From Leptobrachium leishanense (Eukaryota; Chordata; Amphibia; Anura; Megophryidae), in the NCBI GenBank assembly GCA_009667805.1, contig CM019065.1:13684952-13748951 (forward strand): DNA of 64,000 nt. The letters are read 5' to 3'. Position numbers and translations under genes: made by a program. Under the pieces are notes generated by a model. That model made no database searches. It saw nothing but the letters and a program-made list of their open reading frames with translations, and was not told the origin of the DNA. Positions 10,321 to 21,429 of the stretch are shown one piece after another; within the stretch, counting starts at the first letter, position 1; every line of letters begins with the position of its first letter.

Positions 10321-11546
10321 AAAACTTAAACTGTCATGTTTTAATAAATTGTTTTTTGGTTTTTATCGATACCTGCATTCCAGACTGGAACTTGATTTCT
10401 ACTCATGTTCATTTACCGAGCCACTGCTATAGAGGCTCAGGAAACTGTGAGTATTCACCTGTTATCTTAGCCTCCAATTACGTTAATATTGCACAATGGA
10501 GATTTCTTCTTGTCTCCAAACATTGTGAAAAATACCAATTTCTGATGGGAGAAAGTCTGCCCACTACATGTGAAGACACCCACACATCTGAATATCTGAA
10601 AACTTCCACATAGAGGGTGTGACCCCCCAGAGTGGTCAAGAGGCGATACCATCTGAGCCAGATAGGGCTCCACCCTTGTGAGTTTGCTACCATATCACAT
10701 TATTCCTAATTACCTGTGTCAAACGTTATTTTGCACCATGGAGTTGTTTTTATCCCTTAAATATCAGGTTCATCTATTTTGACCTCGATACCAAGATCTT
10801 CAAGGATCATCGCTGAAAGATTGACTATTGAAAGTTAAGTGCGCTCACACTGGGTCTAGTACCCAATATTTTTTTTAGCATACGAAGAACGGCCGCACGA
10901 AAGTGCGTCCGCGCAACGCAAGTGGCAAACGAACGCATTTTATCGAGAACGTCAAACCGCTAGTACTGACGTACAGAGTGCGTTGCGTCCGCATAGCGGC
11001 GTGTGTGCTTGATTAGGAGAGGTCAGACGCTGCACACGTCCGGCCAACATAACGTCCAGACGCAAAAAGGGTTTCATTGATGATCCGTACAAAATCACGG
11101 ATGGAAATGCGCATCGTATAACCGCTATCGCATATTCCGTGAAAAAATACGTCCATTCGTTCGAACACACTTTTTCACGGACAACGCGAAAAATGCGTTA
11201 GTCTGACCCTAGCCTAAGATGTCATTGCGCCGCCGCAATGACATCTAATTGTGCCGGCGGCGGTTCCGGGTGCTGGGCTGACATCGAGGATGTCAACCCG
11301 CACCGGGGGGCACAGCGATCAGTCGGAACCCGGCCGATCGCTGGCCCCAAAGGGAGGACGCGCTCAGCGCGTCCTCCGCAAGGAACGCTACCTGCGGGTG
11401 GACGCGCTGAGCGCGTCCTCCGCAGCGAAGGGGTTAAGTATGTCCTGGGCTCGACAACATTAAATTGTTACAGTTGTTACAGAAATACAAAGTAATAAAA
11501 TTTAATAAGATATTAAAAAATAGCACAAATATACAGATAAACAGAA

Positions 11547-12095
11547 AATAAATCTATTCACTATGTTACATGTTTACAGGTGCATTCTGTATATAGTCAC
11601 TATGTTTTCAGGCGCATTCTGTATATAGTCACTATGTTACATGTTTACAGGCGCATTCTGTATATAGTCACTATGTTACATGTTTACAGGCGCATTCTGT
11701 ATATAGTCACTATGTTACATGTTTACAGGTGCATTCTGTATATAGTCACTATGTTACATGTTTTCAGGCGCATTCTGTATATAGTCACTGTGTTACATGT
11801 TTACAGGCGCATTCTGTATATAGTCACTATGTTACATGTTTACAGGCGCATTCTGTATATAGTCACTGGGTTACATGTTTACAAACTTTACAGGTGCATT
11901 CTGTATATAGTCACTATGTTACATGTTTACAGGTGCATTCTGTATATAGTCACTGTGTTACATGTTTACAGGTGCATTCTGTATATAGTCACTATGTTAC
12001 ATGTTTACAGGCGCATTATGTATATAGTCACTATGTTACATGTTTACAGGTGCATTCTGTATATAGTCACTATGTTACATTTTTACATGTGCATT
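11547..12095. repeat. 39-bp minisatellite, about 13-14 units
   Basis: The unit contains 'gcattctgtatatagtcact' and 'atgttacatgtttacag'; the period is 39 bp (for example 11651 to 11690). Because 39 is a multiple of 3, long ORFs run through it that have no gene meaning. It directly follows the C-terminal end of LINE copy 1 (minus strand), so it may be the expanded 3' tail of that LINE. One unit near 11880 has an internal duplication. Confidence 0.9.
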
Positions 12096-13477
12096 CTGTA
12101 ATGAGGTATGTTAATAGGGATCTCTTAAGTGACTTTACACTGGGGGAAGATTTGATGGCGTCTGTGAGGTTATTCCATAATTGCGGTGCTCGGTAGGAAA
12201 ATGAGGACTGAACCACTGTCTTTTTGTATTATGGTGTTGCAGGTCCTGGATCGGAGGTTATAGGACGAGGGAACTGCTGGAGGAAGCAGCCTATTCAGGT
12301 CGGGTGGTAGCTTCCCAGAAAAGCTCTTAAACATCAGGTTGGAAAGGTGAAGGGTGCGTCTAGATTCCAGCGACAGCCAGTTTAGCTCTTTTAACATGTC
12401 ACAATGGTGGGTCATGTAGTTACATTGTAGCACAAAGCGGCAGAATGAGTTACACTGTAGTAAGTTTCTGGAGGTGTGTTTGCGGGGCGGCCGCATACAG
12501 TACATCTCCGTATTCAATGGCTGGCATAATCATTTGTTATACAATCTGCTTTCTTACCGCGGGGCTCAGGCAGGATTTGTTTCTGTACAGGGCACCTAGT
12601 TTGGGGTAAAGTTTAGATAAGAGTTTTTCGATGTGGGGGCCAAAGGATAGATTAGGGTCTAACCCCATACCAAGATATTTGAGAGAAGTGACTGTGGTCA
12701 GCGTGCCATTTGATTTCGCCCCAACACATAGATGGGGTGTTTGCAATTTGTGTAGTTTAGGTTTTGTTCCAAAGAGCATTGTTACAGTTTTGTCATTATT
12801 TAAAAAAAGTTTGTTGTGTTTGATCCACTTTTCTACCCCTGTGAATTGTTCTTGCAGCACGGCCTCCAGCTGTGGGAGATTTGGTTTGCTGGTATAAATG
12901 ACAGTGTCGTCTGCGTACATGTGTACAGTTGAGGCTTTGCAGACATTGGGCAGATCATTTTTGAATATTGTAAATAGCAGGGTGCTGAGTATCGAGTCTT
13001 GGGGTACACCGCAATTGACTGGGATGGGGGGGAAGTGCTGTCAGAAATGGACACATATTGCGACCGATCAGATACATATGATTGAAACCAGGTTAACGTG
13101 CGATCACCAATACCAGAGTTTTTAAGTTTTTGTAATAAGATGCCATGGTCTACTGTGTCAAAGGCCTTGGCAAAATCAAGGAAGATGGCTCCAGTTAGGT
13201 TTCCTTGTTCCATCCCAGCTTGGATATCATTGCAGACTTTTAAAGGGGCGGTTGTAGTTGAGTGATTTGGACGAAAGCCGAATTGATTTGGGGTTAAATA
13301 GTTCCAATACTGATAATAATCACGTAATTGAGTGTAGACACATTTTTCCAGAACTTTTGACATTACAGGGAGCAATGATATCGGGCGGTAGTTTGATACC
13401 AAAGTCTTGTCTCCACTTTTATGGATAGGTAGCACTCTTACAGTCTTCCAGAGTTTGGGTATGTAAAGAACGTTAGC
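12096..13477 (-). pseudogene. CR1/L2/Rex-type LINE reverse transcriptase, copy 1
   Basis: Read right to left, the fragments give 'LPIHKSGDK' and 'NYRPISLLPVMSKVLEK', then 'FRPNHSTTTA', 'FLDFAKAFDTVDHGILL', the catalytic box 'YADDTVIY' (near 12915), 'LKYLGMGLDP', and a C-terminus with 'CGAR' near 12195. Frameshifts fall near 13010 and between 12537 and 12517. The 5' end is truncated at 13477, next to a 12-A run. It is the same family as 61376-63560. The clade within the CR1/L2/Rex group was not resolved. Confidence 0.82.
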
Positions 13478-13490
13478 GAAAAAAAAAAAA

Positions 13491-14543
13491 GATTATACCA
13501 TCAAGATGCAAGTTTTATCACGTGTTACTACCCTATACAGCTGTTATCGAAATTTACATCAAATTTTACGTCACATTTTCCATCATGTCATATTGAAAGA
13601 TTATCCTTTAATCACCAAAAGCTCATACTCGATTAAAGATATCAATGATTTGGAATTAAATGATATAGCTATGGAATGCAAAGAAAATAAACTCAAAAAC
13701 ATATCATCTTTATGAAATAAAGTTATCAGATGTTAGCAATAGTCATTTTTACAAGAAAGTTGTATTTAATCATAAACCAATAAGACAGAAGACAAAGTAC
13801 TAGAAACAAAAACAAAACACTGCATTTTTATATTCTGATGAATCATCACTGTGATGATACACAATGTTTGTTCTATTTGATGATTACTTTGTATTGCATA
13901 TTTTATATTGTAATGTATATTCTTGTTGTGTGGTCAAAATTCTTATTTTTTCAGGAGTAAGTCAATGCCCTGACATATTTAGGATACTGGAGGTCACAGT
14001 CAATTGGGAAAATATAGAACATACAGTGATTTTTATTATAAAGACCTTTGATGTCTTATGACATATCTAGTGTTAAATGGAATATAATAGTAAAATTAAA
14101 ATTAACCAGTTGGTTAAAACAGTCCCATAAATAGTTTTAATTTAATGTTACAGTTATAATACCTAAACTCTTAATATGAATCAGTGAATGAAAGTTTTAT
14201 TTGTTAAAATTATCAGATGTCTTTTTTTATTTTATTGGGAATGTTTTGTTTCATAAACCACCCAACAAGAACGTATATATAGCAATATTTTGATATTAAA
14301 ATTGGTGGAGGAAGCATTTTGGCTATTTTTCTTTTTTGAGCCAGAGCTGTGAATATATAGGAGTCAGACTTAGTAGGATTCTTGTTTTGTCTGCGTGAGG
14401 CCCATAGGCTTTGCGGGGAAATTTTTAAAGTTTATTATCTGTGTTTCTTCTTGCAATATTAACATGTTTTGTTTGTTTTTGTTGCAGCTGTAATTGATGT
14501 ATGAAAAATGAATGAAGAATCTGTATAAGAGTTTGGGGACAGA
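13491..14543. other. unannotated AT-rich spacer
   Basis: Low-complexity AT-rich DNA with no recognisable element and no credible ORF. It follows the A run that borders LINE copy 1. Confidence 0.5.
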
Positions 14544-14547
14544 TTAA

Positions 14548-14854
14548 GGCCAGGTTCACACTTGGGCGTAGCGCTGCGTCGCGCAATCCGTGCTTTTTTT
14601 TACGCGCGTTTGCGCATAAAAAAACGCGCATTGCAGCATGTTCGCGGCTATGTCTATGGCCGCGAACGCGCTGCTGTATGCCCGAAAAGAAGCTCCCGGA
14701 CTTCTTTGGGTGCAGGAAGTTTTAAAGCACGCTCCTGCGCGTTTCAAAACGCCCAGGTGTGAATGGGTCCCATTGAAAACAATGGGATTTCCCAGTTCAT
14801 GCATTTTAAAGCGCGCATGAACGCGCTTTAAAATGTCTAGGTGTGAACGGGGCC
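14548..14854. mobile_element. PIF/Harbinger-like MITE, second family
   Basis: The ends 'ggccaggttcacac' and 'gtgtgaacggggcc' are inverted, with TAA on the left and TTA on the right. The interior is unusually rich in 'acgcgc' motifs and has inverted repeats ('ttttaaagcgcgcatgaacg' against its complement). The length is about 307 bp. It is single-copy in the window. Confidence 0.65.
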
Positions 14855-14857
14855 TTA

Positions 14858-16472
14858 GAGAGAACAACATATTTTTTTTTATTATTCTTTTATTTTCGCT
14901 AAACTGTGTCACCATCATCTTCAACATCATCATTGTTCCTAAAGAGAACCTGACATTGACCAAGGTCATAATGACTCGGTCTGGAATGAATCATGGACAT
15001 TTTGTCAAAGGTCACAGGTAATACACAACTGGCGCATAGAGACAGCTTGTTCAGAAAGAGTTCCAATCTTTGGAACTCAGGTTATCTGACATTTTGTTAG
15101 GAACGTGGGGATGGTACCTGGGTGGCACCTGGATGGCAGGGGTATGAGCCCAGGATGCAGTGTCCTGCACTGATAAGCAGGTAGGAAGGGGTAGGGAGGA
15201 TGATGTGGAAATAAACTGACCCGGATGATTCTCAGAAGGATGATGGTGGAGTTGCAGGAAACATAAATAATAAACAGGAACAGATGGATACAGCAGAGCA
15301 GCAAGTTAGCAGCACCTCACTCTCTCAGCACAAGAGCTGTAATGAACCAGCAATGTTAATTGTGGGGCAGAGCCCTTTATTTTTTGAGTCACGTGTGTTG
15401 TTTGTGATTTAACTGTTGCATTGCTGGATGCTGATACTGAATGCTGTTTACAGGGCAGGAACAGTACATGGAAGTGTACCACCGGGGGGGGGGGGTTCCA
15501 GAATGGCTACAGCCAGGGATCCTGACACATTTGAGGAACACAAGGATTTTGCATCTCAAGTTGGGATGATGCTAAAGGCCGATTGTTGCCCATTCACTCT
15601 GGATAAAGACCACAGTATAAGACTAAGAGACATTATTTTTCTACAATCCCCTAGATAAGTGTGAGAAAGGGTTGGATTTGGGAAAAGGATAATGTATTTT
15701 TTTGAGAGTGTGTATAACTTTTGTGGAGTGAAACTGAACATAAGAATACACACAGATATAGATCTGACTCATGCTGATTATTAGGAATTTTTAAATTCAT
15801 CTAAGTTTTTGTATTTTTCTTGTTCGGTGAAATACCTTTGGGAACTGGGAGTTAATTGTTATAGATAATAGCTCGATTAATAGATAGATAATAGCTAGAT
15901 TAGGCATTTGGCACAGGTCCCTAGTTTGGTTCACTGGTAGACTTAATCTGTATTATAATTTAGATAAGTGTATTTTATGCTCATAAAGGGCTTCCTTGGT
16001 GAATCCCTTCAGTACACCGTAAAGGTATTGAGTTGTTTCATGATTATCATTCCTGCCCCTGCCTACCCTTCACCTCCACCCCACCTTCCTTGATTCCTTT
16101 CCTCAATTCCCCTCCCATGAGTAGTTACTAGACTCTTTTTCTCCCCCTCTGGGCATCTAGAATGGGTATAAAGTGTTGACACTATGGTCCTGGCTGCGAC
16201 CAGTAACCATACCTAGTTTTGTGTTATCCTTTTGAGTGATAAAAAATGTGTATATGATCAAAGAGAGAACTGTAAAATAATTATCTTTTAATTCCTTGTA
16301 TCTTAAGCACATATGAAAGCTTCCCTTAGTTAACATGCCCCCTTTAGCTCAGTTTAAAATGCTTGCTCGCAATATCTTCTTGAAACTACAGACAAGCTAC
16401 TGTCCAGACAGCCCCCCTTCCCCTATTCTAGTTGCTGGGTAGAATAAAAAAAAGATATCGGTTTGTCCTGTC
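14858..16472. other. unannotated region with a two-copy repeat
   Basis: No gene was recognised. A segment near 16255-16410 ('ttagttaacatgcccccttt', 'gtttaaaatgcttg') has a diverged copy at 33170-33335 in the same order, so it is an interspersed repeat, perhaps an LTR piece. A 'gggtataaag' near 16168 resembles a TATA box but has no supported gene. Confidence 0.45.
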
Positions 16473-16755
16473 TAGGGATGAGCTGTTCGGTTCGGAGTTC
16501 GATTCGAACATCGCCTGTTCGCATGTTCGCGAACTACGAACATTTCCGCGCGTTCGCCGCATGTTCGCCCACAATGCACCACAATGGACCACAATGCACT
16601 TTTCCACTGGCCTTAAGCTTGTAATTGGCTACAGCCTTGCACCTGACCACAAGTCAGGTGCAAGACAGGTTCAAGACTATGCCAATCACGGCTCAGAGTC
16701 CTGATTGGGCAAATTTTGTCAATCATGGGCTCACAGAGTGAAATCCTTCAGCACA

Positions 16756-16765
16756 CTATATAAGG
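16756..16765 (+). promoter_or_regulatory. TATA box of the hAT promoter
   Basis: The motif ctatataagg lies about 280 bp inside the 5' terminus. It is conserved at the same place in the other copies (39723-39732 minus strand; 51584-51593, as ctatataatg). Position between terminus and leader suggests the transposase promoter; this is inference. Confidence 0.55.
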
Positions 16766-16865
16766 CTTCACACAGCGCTTCAACATGTGTTTGAGAGGAG
16801 ATTTGAGAGGAGATTGTTCTTGTGTTAGTGTGTGTTCTCACTGCCAGTCTGTCACCAGCTACCGG

Positions 16866-18210
16866 GGGGTCTCATTTCTACAAAATATCTGGGAATTGTT
16901 CTAATCTGTGTGTTCTCACTGACACCAAGTATTTTGGGGGTCAGTAATTTCTCCAAAATATATGGGAATTGTGGTAATCTGGGTGTTCTCACTGCCACCA
17001 GCAACTATTTTGGGGGTCAGTAATTTCTACAAAATATTTGGGAATTGAGGTAATCTGTGTCTTGTCACTGCCACCCAGAATTTTGGGGGGTTAGTAATTT
17101 CTACAAAATATTTGGGAATTGAGGTAATCTGTGTTTTGTCACTGCCACCCAGAATTTTGGGGGGTTAGTAATTTCTACAAAATATTTGGGAATTGAGGAA
17201 ATCTGTGTCTTGTCACTGTCACCAGCAACTATTTTGGGGGTCAGTAATTTCTACAAAATATTTGGGAATTTAAGTAATCTGTGTCTTGTCACTGCCACCA
17301 GCAACAATTTTGGGGGGTCAGTAATTTCTACAAAATATTTGGGAATTGAGGTAATCTGTGTCTTGTCACTGCCACCAGCAACTATTTTGGGGGGGGGGTC
17401 AGTAATTTCTACAAAATATTTCGGAATTGAGGTAATCTGTGTCTTGTCACTGCCACCCTGAATTTTGGGGGTCAGTAATTTCTACAAAATATTTGAGAAT
17501 TGTGGTAATCTGTGTCTTGTCACTGCCACCAACTATTTCGAGGGGTCAGTAATTTCTACAAAATATTTGGGAATTGAGGTAATCTGTGTCTTGTCACTGC
17601 CACCCAGAATTTTGGGGGTCAGTAATTTCTACAAAATATTTGGGAATTGAGGTAATCTGTGTCTTGTCACTGCCACCCAGAATTTTGGGGGGTCAGTAAT
17701 TTCTACAAAATATTTGGGAATTGAGGTAATCTGTGTCTTGTCACTGCCACCAGCAACAATTTTGGGGGCCAGTAATTTCTACAAAATATTTGGGAATTGA
17801 GGTAATCTGTGTCTTGTCACTGCCACCCAGAATTTTGGGGGTCAGTAATTTCTACAAAATATTTGGGAATTATGGTAATCTGTGATTTGTCACTGCCACC
17901 CAGAATTTTGGGGGGTCAGTAATTTCTACAAAATATTTGGGAATTGAGGTAATCTGTGTCTTGTCACTGCCACCAGCAACAATTTTGGGGGCCAGTAATT
18001 TCTACAAAATATTTGGGAATTGAGGTAATCTGTGTCTTGTCACTGCCACCCAGAATTTTGGGGGTCAGTAATTTCTACAAAATATTTGGGAATTATGGTA
18101 ATCTGTGATTTGTCACTGCCACCCAGAATTTTGGGGGGGTCATTTATACAAAATATCTGGGAATTGTTCTAATCTGTGTCTTGTCACTGCCACCCATCAG
18201 GGGGTCTCAC
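16866..18210. repeat. 73-77 bp minisatellite in the hAT leader, about 18 units
   Basis: Each unit has 'cagtaatttctacaaaatat', 'ttgggaatt', 'gtaatctgtgtcttgtcact' and a variable junction ('gccacccagaattttggg' or 'gccaccagcaactattttgg'). Spacings measured are 74-76 bp. The units correspond to the 3-4 diverged units in the leader of the transposase-bearing copies (51665-51920). Confidence 0.9.
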
Positions 18211-18474
18211 TGATTTATAGGAGGTTTCTGGGAATTGTAATCTGTGTCTTCTCACTACCAGCTATCAGGGGGTCCCACAGAGCAATAGGAACAAGTTTAG
18301 GGGTACAGAGGCATATTTAAGAGACAGGTCTGGGGAGTGCTTGATCACTCAGGGCTACAGAAACAGGATTGGAGATGCAGGGCCGGCATTCGGTGTGCAT
18401 GAATGGGTTTAGGGGTGCAATTGAAGGATGTATGGACAAGTGTCCCTGAAGGGAACACATTTGATGTGAAATGT

Positions 18475-18935
18475 TTAACTCCTTCACTGCTGATCCATTT
18501 CACCCCTGTGTGCTGAGCTCATTTTGACCGTTCTGTGCTCATCATGATTAAACGCAATTTGAAGTCATGTTTTATTGTAGTACCCCGACATCCATCATAT
18601 CAGCCAACTCCGGGAGAAGTCCATGATTCAGTGCTGATTGGCGCCCGATTGTGGGGCTTGCACCAAAGGGATTAAGAGAGGCATCACTGGAAAAGTCAGA
18701 TTGTGACCTTTCCAACGATGCTTCTCTTTTTTTGTAGCCCTTACCAATCTGTAGAGAGAGGGGTCCAAAGGACTTCAGGCACTCTCCCGGCTCTGCCTTC
18801 AGGAGGGCAGCTGAACATAACAGCTGGGGTATCTGCTTTTGTTTAGGGGACCCAATGATGTGTGGAGAATATCCTCTGTACGTAGCGGGAATCCCCAGAA
18901 TGTCCCACACACGTTCTCCACAACAATGGGGTTAA
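18475..18935. mobile_element. piggyBac-like (TTAA) MITE D, 461 bp
   Basis: TTAA lies at 18475-18478 and 18932-18935; the ends are 'ttaactccttcactgctgat' and 'caacaatggggttaa'. The interior starts like elements A, C and E but is deleted to 461 bp. Confidence 0.78.
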
Positions 18936-19666
18936 GGTTCCAAATTCCGATACAGGAACATATTTAGGAGTGCAGAGACAGGGGTAGAAGCAGATTTGAT
19001 GGAGAAAGGTAGAGGTTCAGGAATAGGTACAGAATGAAAGTGTAGGATGTATTTTAGTGTCCGGTGCAGTGGGACGAGGGGGTTTCTCCCTTGGACATGT
19101 TGAGATCGCACAGAGAAGGAGATACTCACTGTCTGACTGTAGAGTTGAATGAGGTCTCTTCATCGGGAGGTAGGATTAACGCACATCGCAGACTGATCCC
19201 ATTCAATGCTGTGTCATCACCTAAGAACTGCTTTTGCTCCACCTGCTATGGTCATCATTAGGACATGGCTGTATGACTGATTCTGTAATGACAGGTCACT
19301 CTATTTTATACAACATATAATGGGGAGACATATAATATTAGATATATACTAATGCTGAATTAAAGGCGTCTATAGGGTTAAAATGAGAGGAAGGAAAGTA
19401 AGGGTTTAAATATTAACCCCTCGTGACTGTGGACTTTCCTCCTGTTTTAATACTTTAGTTTAGTTTCTAAATTACTCGGACGCTGGTCGCTAGCCTGGCA
19501 CATAGACCATAGAAATTAATATAGACCAAAACAAATTAACATAGACCAAACAAATTAATCTTCTCACACATAATGAGCAACACACAAATAAAATAAATAA
19601 AATAATCGGATTCTACTCGTACAGGGTGATACCGTTGGTGGTTACTATTCCACCTATTATTACAAG
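18936..19666. other. unannotated spacer
   Basis: No shared repeat or credible gene was seen. Short ORFs only. Confidence 0.45.
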
Positions 19667-19867
19667 AAGACATGTGCAATTCGTTTCGTTCTGAATTGAA
19701 ATTCGGACGAAATTCACCATTTTCATATTTTGGGAGCATTTCCGAAAACGAAATATCGACCATCCGAAATTTCGGATCAATCGGCGATTTGGATCATTTC
19801 GGTGATTTGGATCATTGACTATTCGGATCAGTTGGTTTTTTGCCATTTTAGGAAATTCCCGGCAGTG

Positions 19868-21202
19868 TGTGGAGTCATATGCTGCATTAACTATACTGCA
19901 GAGAGGAGCTGCCCAGCAGTGTGTGGATTCATATGCTGAATTATACTACAGAGAGGTGCTGCTCGGCAGTGTGCGGATACATATGCTGCATTAATTACAC
20001 TGCCAAGAGGTGCTGCCCGGCAGTGTGTGGATTCATATGCTGCATTAATTATACTGCAGAGAGGTGCTTCCCAGCAGTGTGTGGATTCATATGCTGCATT
20101 AATTATACTGCAGAGAGGTGCTTCCCAGCAGTGTGTGGATTCATATGCTGCATTAATTATACCGCAGAGAGGTGCTTCCCAGCAGTGTGTGGATTCATAT
20201 GCTGTATTAATTATACTGCAGAGAGGCGCTTCCCAGCAGTGTGTGGATTCATATGCTGCATTAATTATACCGAAGAGAGGCGCTTCCCAGCAGTGTGTGG
20301 TTTCATATGCTGCATTAATTATACTGCAGAGAGGTGCTTCCCAGCAGTGTGCGGATACATATGCTGCATTAATTACACTGCCAAGAGGTGCTGCCCGGCA
20401 GTGTGTGGATTCATATGCTGCATTAATTATACTGCAGAGAGGCGCTGCAGAATATGAATCCACGCACTGCTGGGAAGCACCTCTCTGCATTATAATTAAT
20501 GCAGCATAGGAATCCACACACTGCTGGGAAGCGCCTCTCTGCATTATAATTAATGCAGCATATGAATCCACACACTGCTGGGAAGCGCCTCTCTGCAGTA
20601 TAATTAATGCAGCATATAAATCCACACACTGCTGGGAAGCACCTCTCTGCGGTATAATTAATGCAGCATATGAATCCACACACTGCTGGGAAGCACCTCT
20701 CTGCCGTATAATTAATGCAGCATCTGAATATGCAAACTGCCGGGAACTTCCCAGAAGTGTGTGGATTCATATGCTGCATTAATTATAACTCATAAAAAAC
20801 GAAGAACTAACTGATCAAAAAATGAAGCGATCTCTAGAGAGGCGCCTCCCAGCAGTGTGTGGCTTCATATGCTACATTAATTATATTGCAGAGAGGTGCT
20901 GCCGGCAGTGTGTGGATTCATATGCTGCATTAATTATACCGCAGAGAGGCGCTTCCCAGCATTGTGTGGATTCATATGCTGCATTAATTATACTGCAGAG
21001 AGGTGCTTCCCAGCAGTGTGTGGATTCATATGCTGCATTAATTATACTGCAGAGAGGCGCTTCCCAGCAGTGTGCGGATTCATATGCTTCATTAATTATA
21101 CTGCAGAGAGGCGCTTCCCAGCAGTGTGCGGATTCATATGCTTCATTAATTATACTGCAGAGAGGCGCTTCCCAGCAGTGTGTGGATTCATATGCTGCAT
21201 TA
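19868..21202. repeat. 54-bp satellite, first block, with an internal inversion
   Basis: The 54-bp unit contains 'tgtgtggattcatatgctgc', 'attaattatactgcagagag' and 'gcgcttcccagcag'. Units run forward to about 20450, in reverse complement from about 20451 to 20733, then forward again. A non-satellite gap at 20788-20835 carries 'actgatcaaaaaatgaagcg', like the outer arms. The period is exact (20041 to 20095). Being 18 codons long, it leaves frames open on both strands. Confidence 0.93.
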
Positions 21203-21429
21203 TTATTATTATTATTATTCTTTATTTATAAAGCGCCAGCATATTCCGCAGCGCTGTACAATAAGCGCAGTATAGACAGGGTTACAATACATTGAACAAC
21301 ATTTGACAAACAGTACAGGAGGAGATGAGGGCCCTATTCCCGTAGGAACTCACAATCTGGGAGGGTTGGGGTTGGAAACAGGAGGAGAGGACTGTAAGGT
21401 GAGAGTGATTGATGGTTGCGTCAGTGAGT

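Larger units (their letters stand above)
8013..10876 (+). mobile_element. Penelope-like retroelement, 5'-truncated, 13-bp TSD
   Basis: The insertion is bracketed by a perfect direct repeat agcatacgaagaa at 8000-8012 and 10877-10889, inside a MITE whose other copies are uninterrupted. It encodes RT and a GIY-YIG endonuclease (8013-9820), followed by about 1 kb of non-coding sequence with a hammerhead-like motif (10274-10320). The 5' part, including the RT N-terminus and any upstream repeat, is missing. The family is GIY-YIG-bearing (Penelope/Poseidon/Neptune-type); which of these cannot be settled by eye. Confidence 0.88.
7911..11214. mobile_element. PIF/Harbinger-like MITE, copy 2, split by a Penelope-like element
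   Basis: It begins 'ggctaaggtcag' after TTA and ends 'ctgaccctagcc' before TAA. The pieces 7911-8012 and 10877-11214 align in order with the intact copies at 30489 and 32217, and together are about 427 bp after removing one copy of the 13-bp duplication. It lies in the piggyBac-like element C. Confidence 0.82.
6903..11437. mobile_element. piggyBac-like (TTAA) element C, host of a nested pair
   Basis: TTAA lies at 6903-6906 and 11434-11437; the ends are 'ttaaccctttcgctgctgag' and 'cgcagcgaaggggttaa'. The right segment (11216-11437) is collinear with 44300-44528 of element E, including the paired 'gacgcgctcagcgcgtcctc' hairpins. The Harbinger-like MITE 7911-11214 breaks it between 'cctgaatta' and 'gatgtcat'. 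No transposase was found. Confidence 0.82.
6835..11460 (-). mobile_element. SINE (tail and body parts) split by nested insertions
   Basis: The left part has '(ttta)n' followed by 'aaggattttaccaggaagga' and 'tacattgagatttctctc'. The right part resumes at 11438 with 'gtatgtcctggg'. These abut directly in the intact SINE at 30296-30486. The TTAA element 6903-11437 is inserted between them. The tRNA-related head seen at 30420-30486 is absent or unrecognisable here. Confidence 0.65.
16473..18345 (+). mobile_element. hAT element 5' end with expanded leader, no transposase
   Basis: It starts 'tagggatgagctgttcgg', the same terminus as the right end of the reverse-oriented hAT at 40008, and is collinear with 51373-51750: 'acaatggaccacaatgca', 'gtaattggctacagcct', 'cagcacactata'. 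The following leader has expanded from a few diverged units to about 18. The transposase and 3' end are absent, so this is a truncated or deleted copy. Confidence 0.82.

Noticed and set aside
11580..12196. ORFs of 155-173 codons over the 39-bp repeats
   Set aside because: The period is a multiple of three; the peptide is purely the minisatellite unit.
16432..16704. 90-codon ORF starting MLGRIKKRYRF
   Set aside because: It lies across the hAT 5' terminus and its promoter region, which is non-coding in the other copies.
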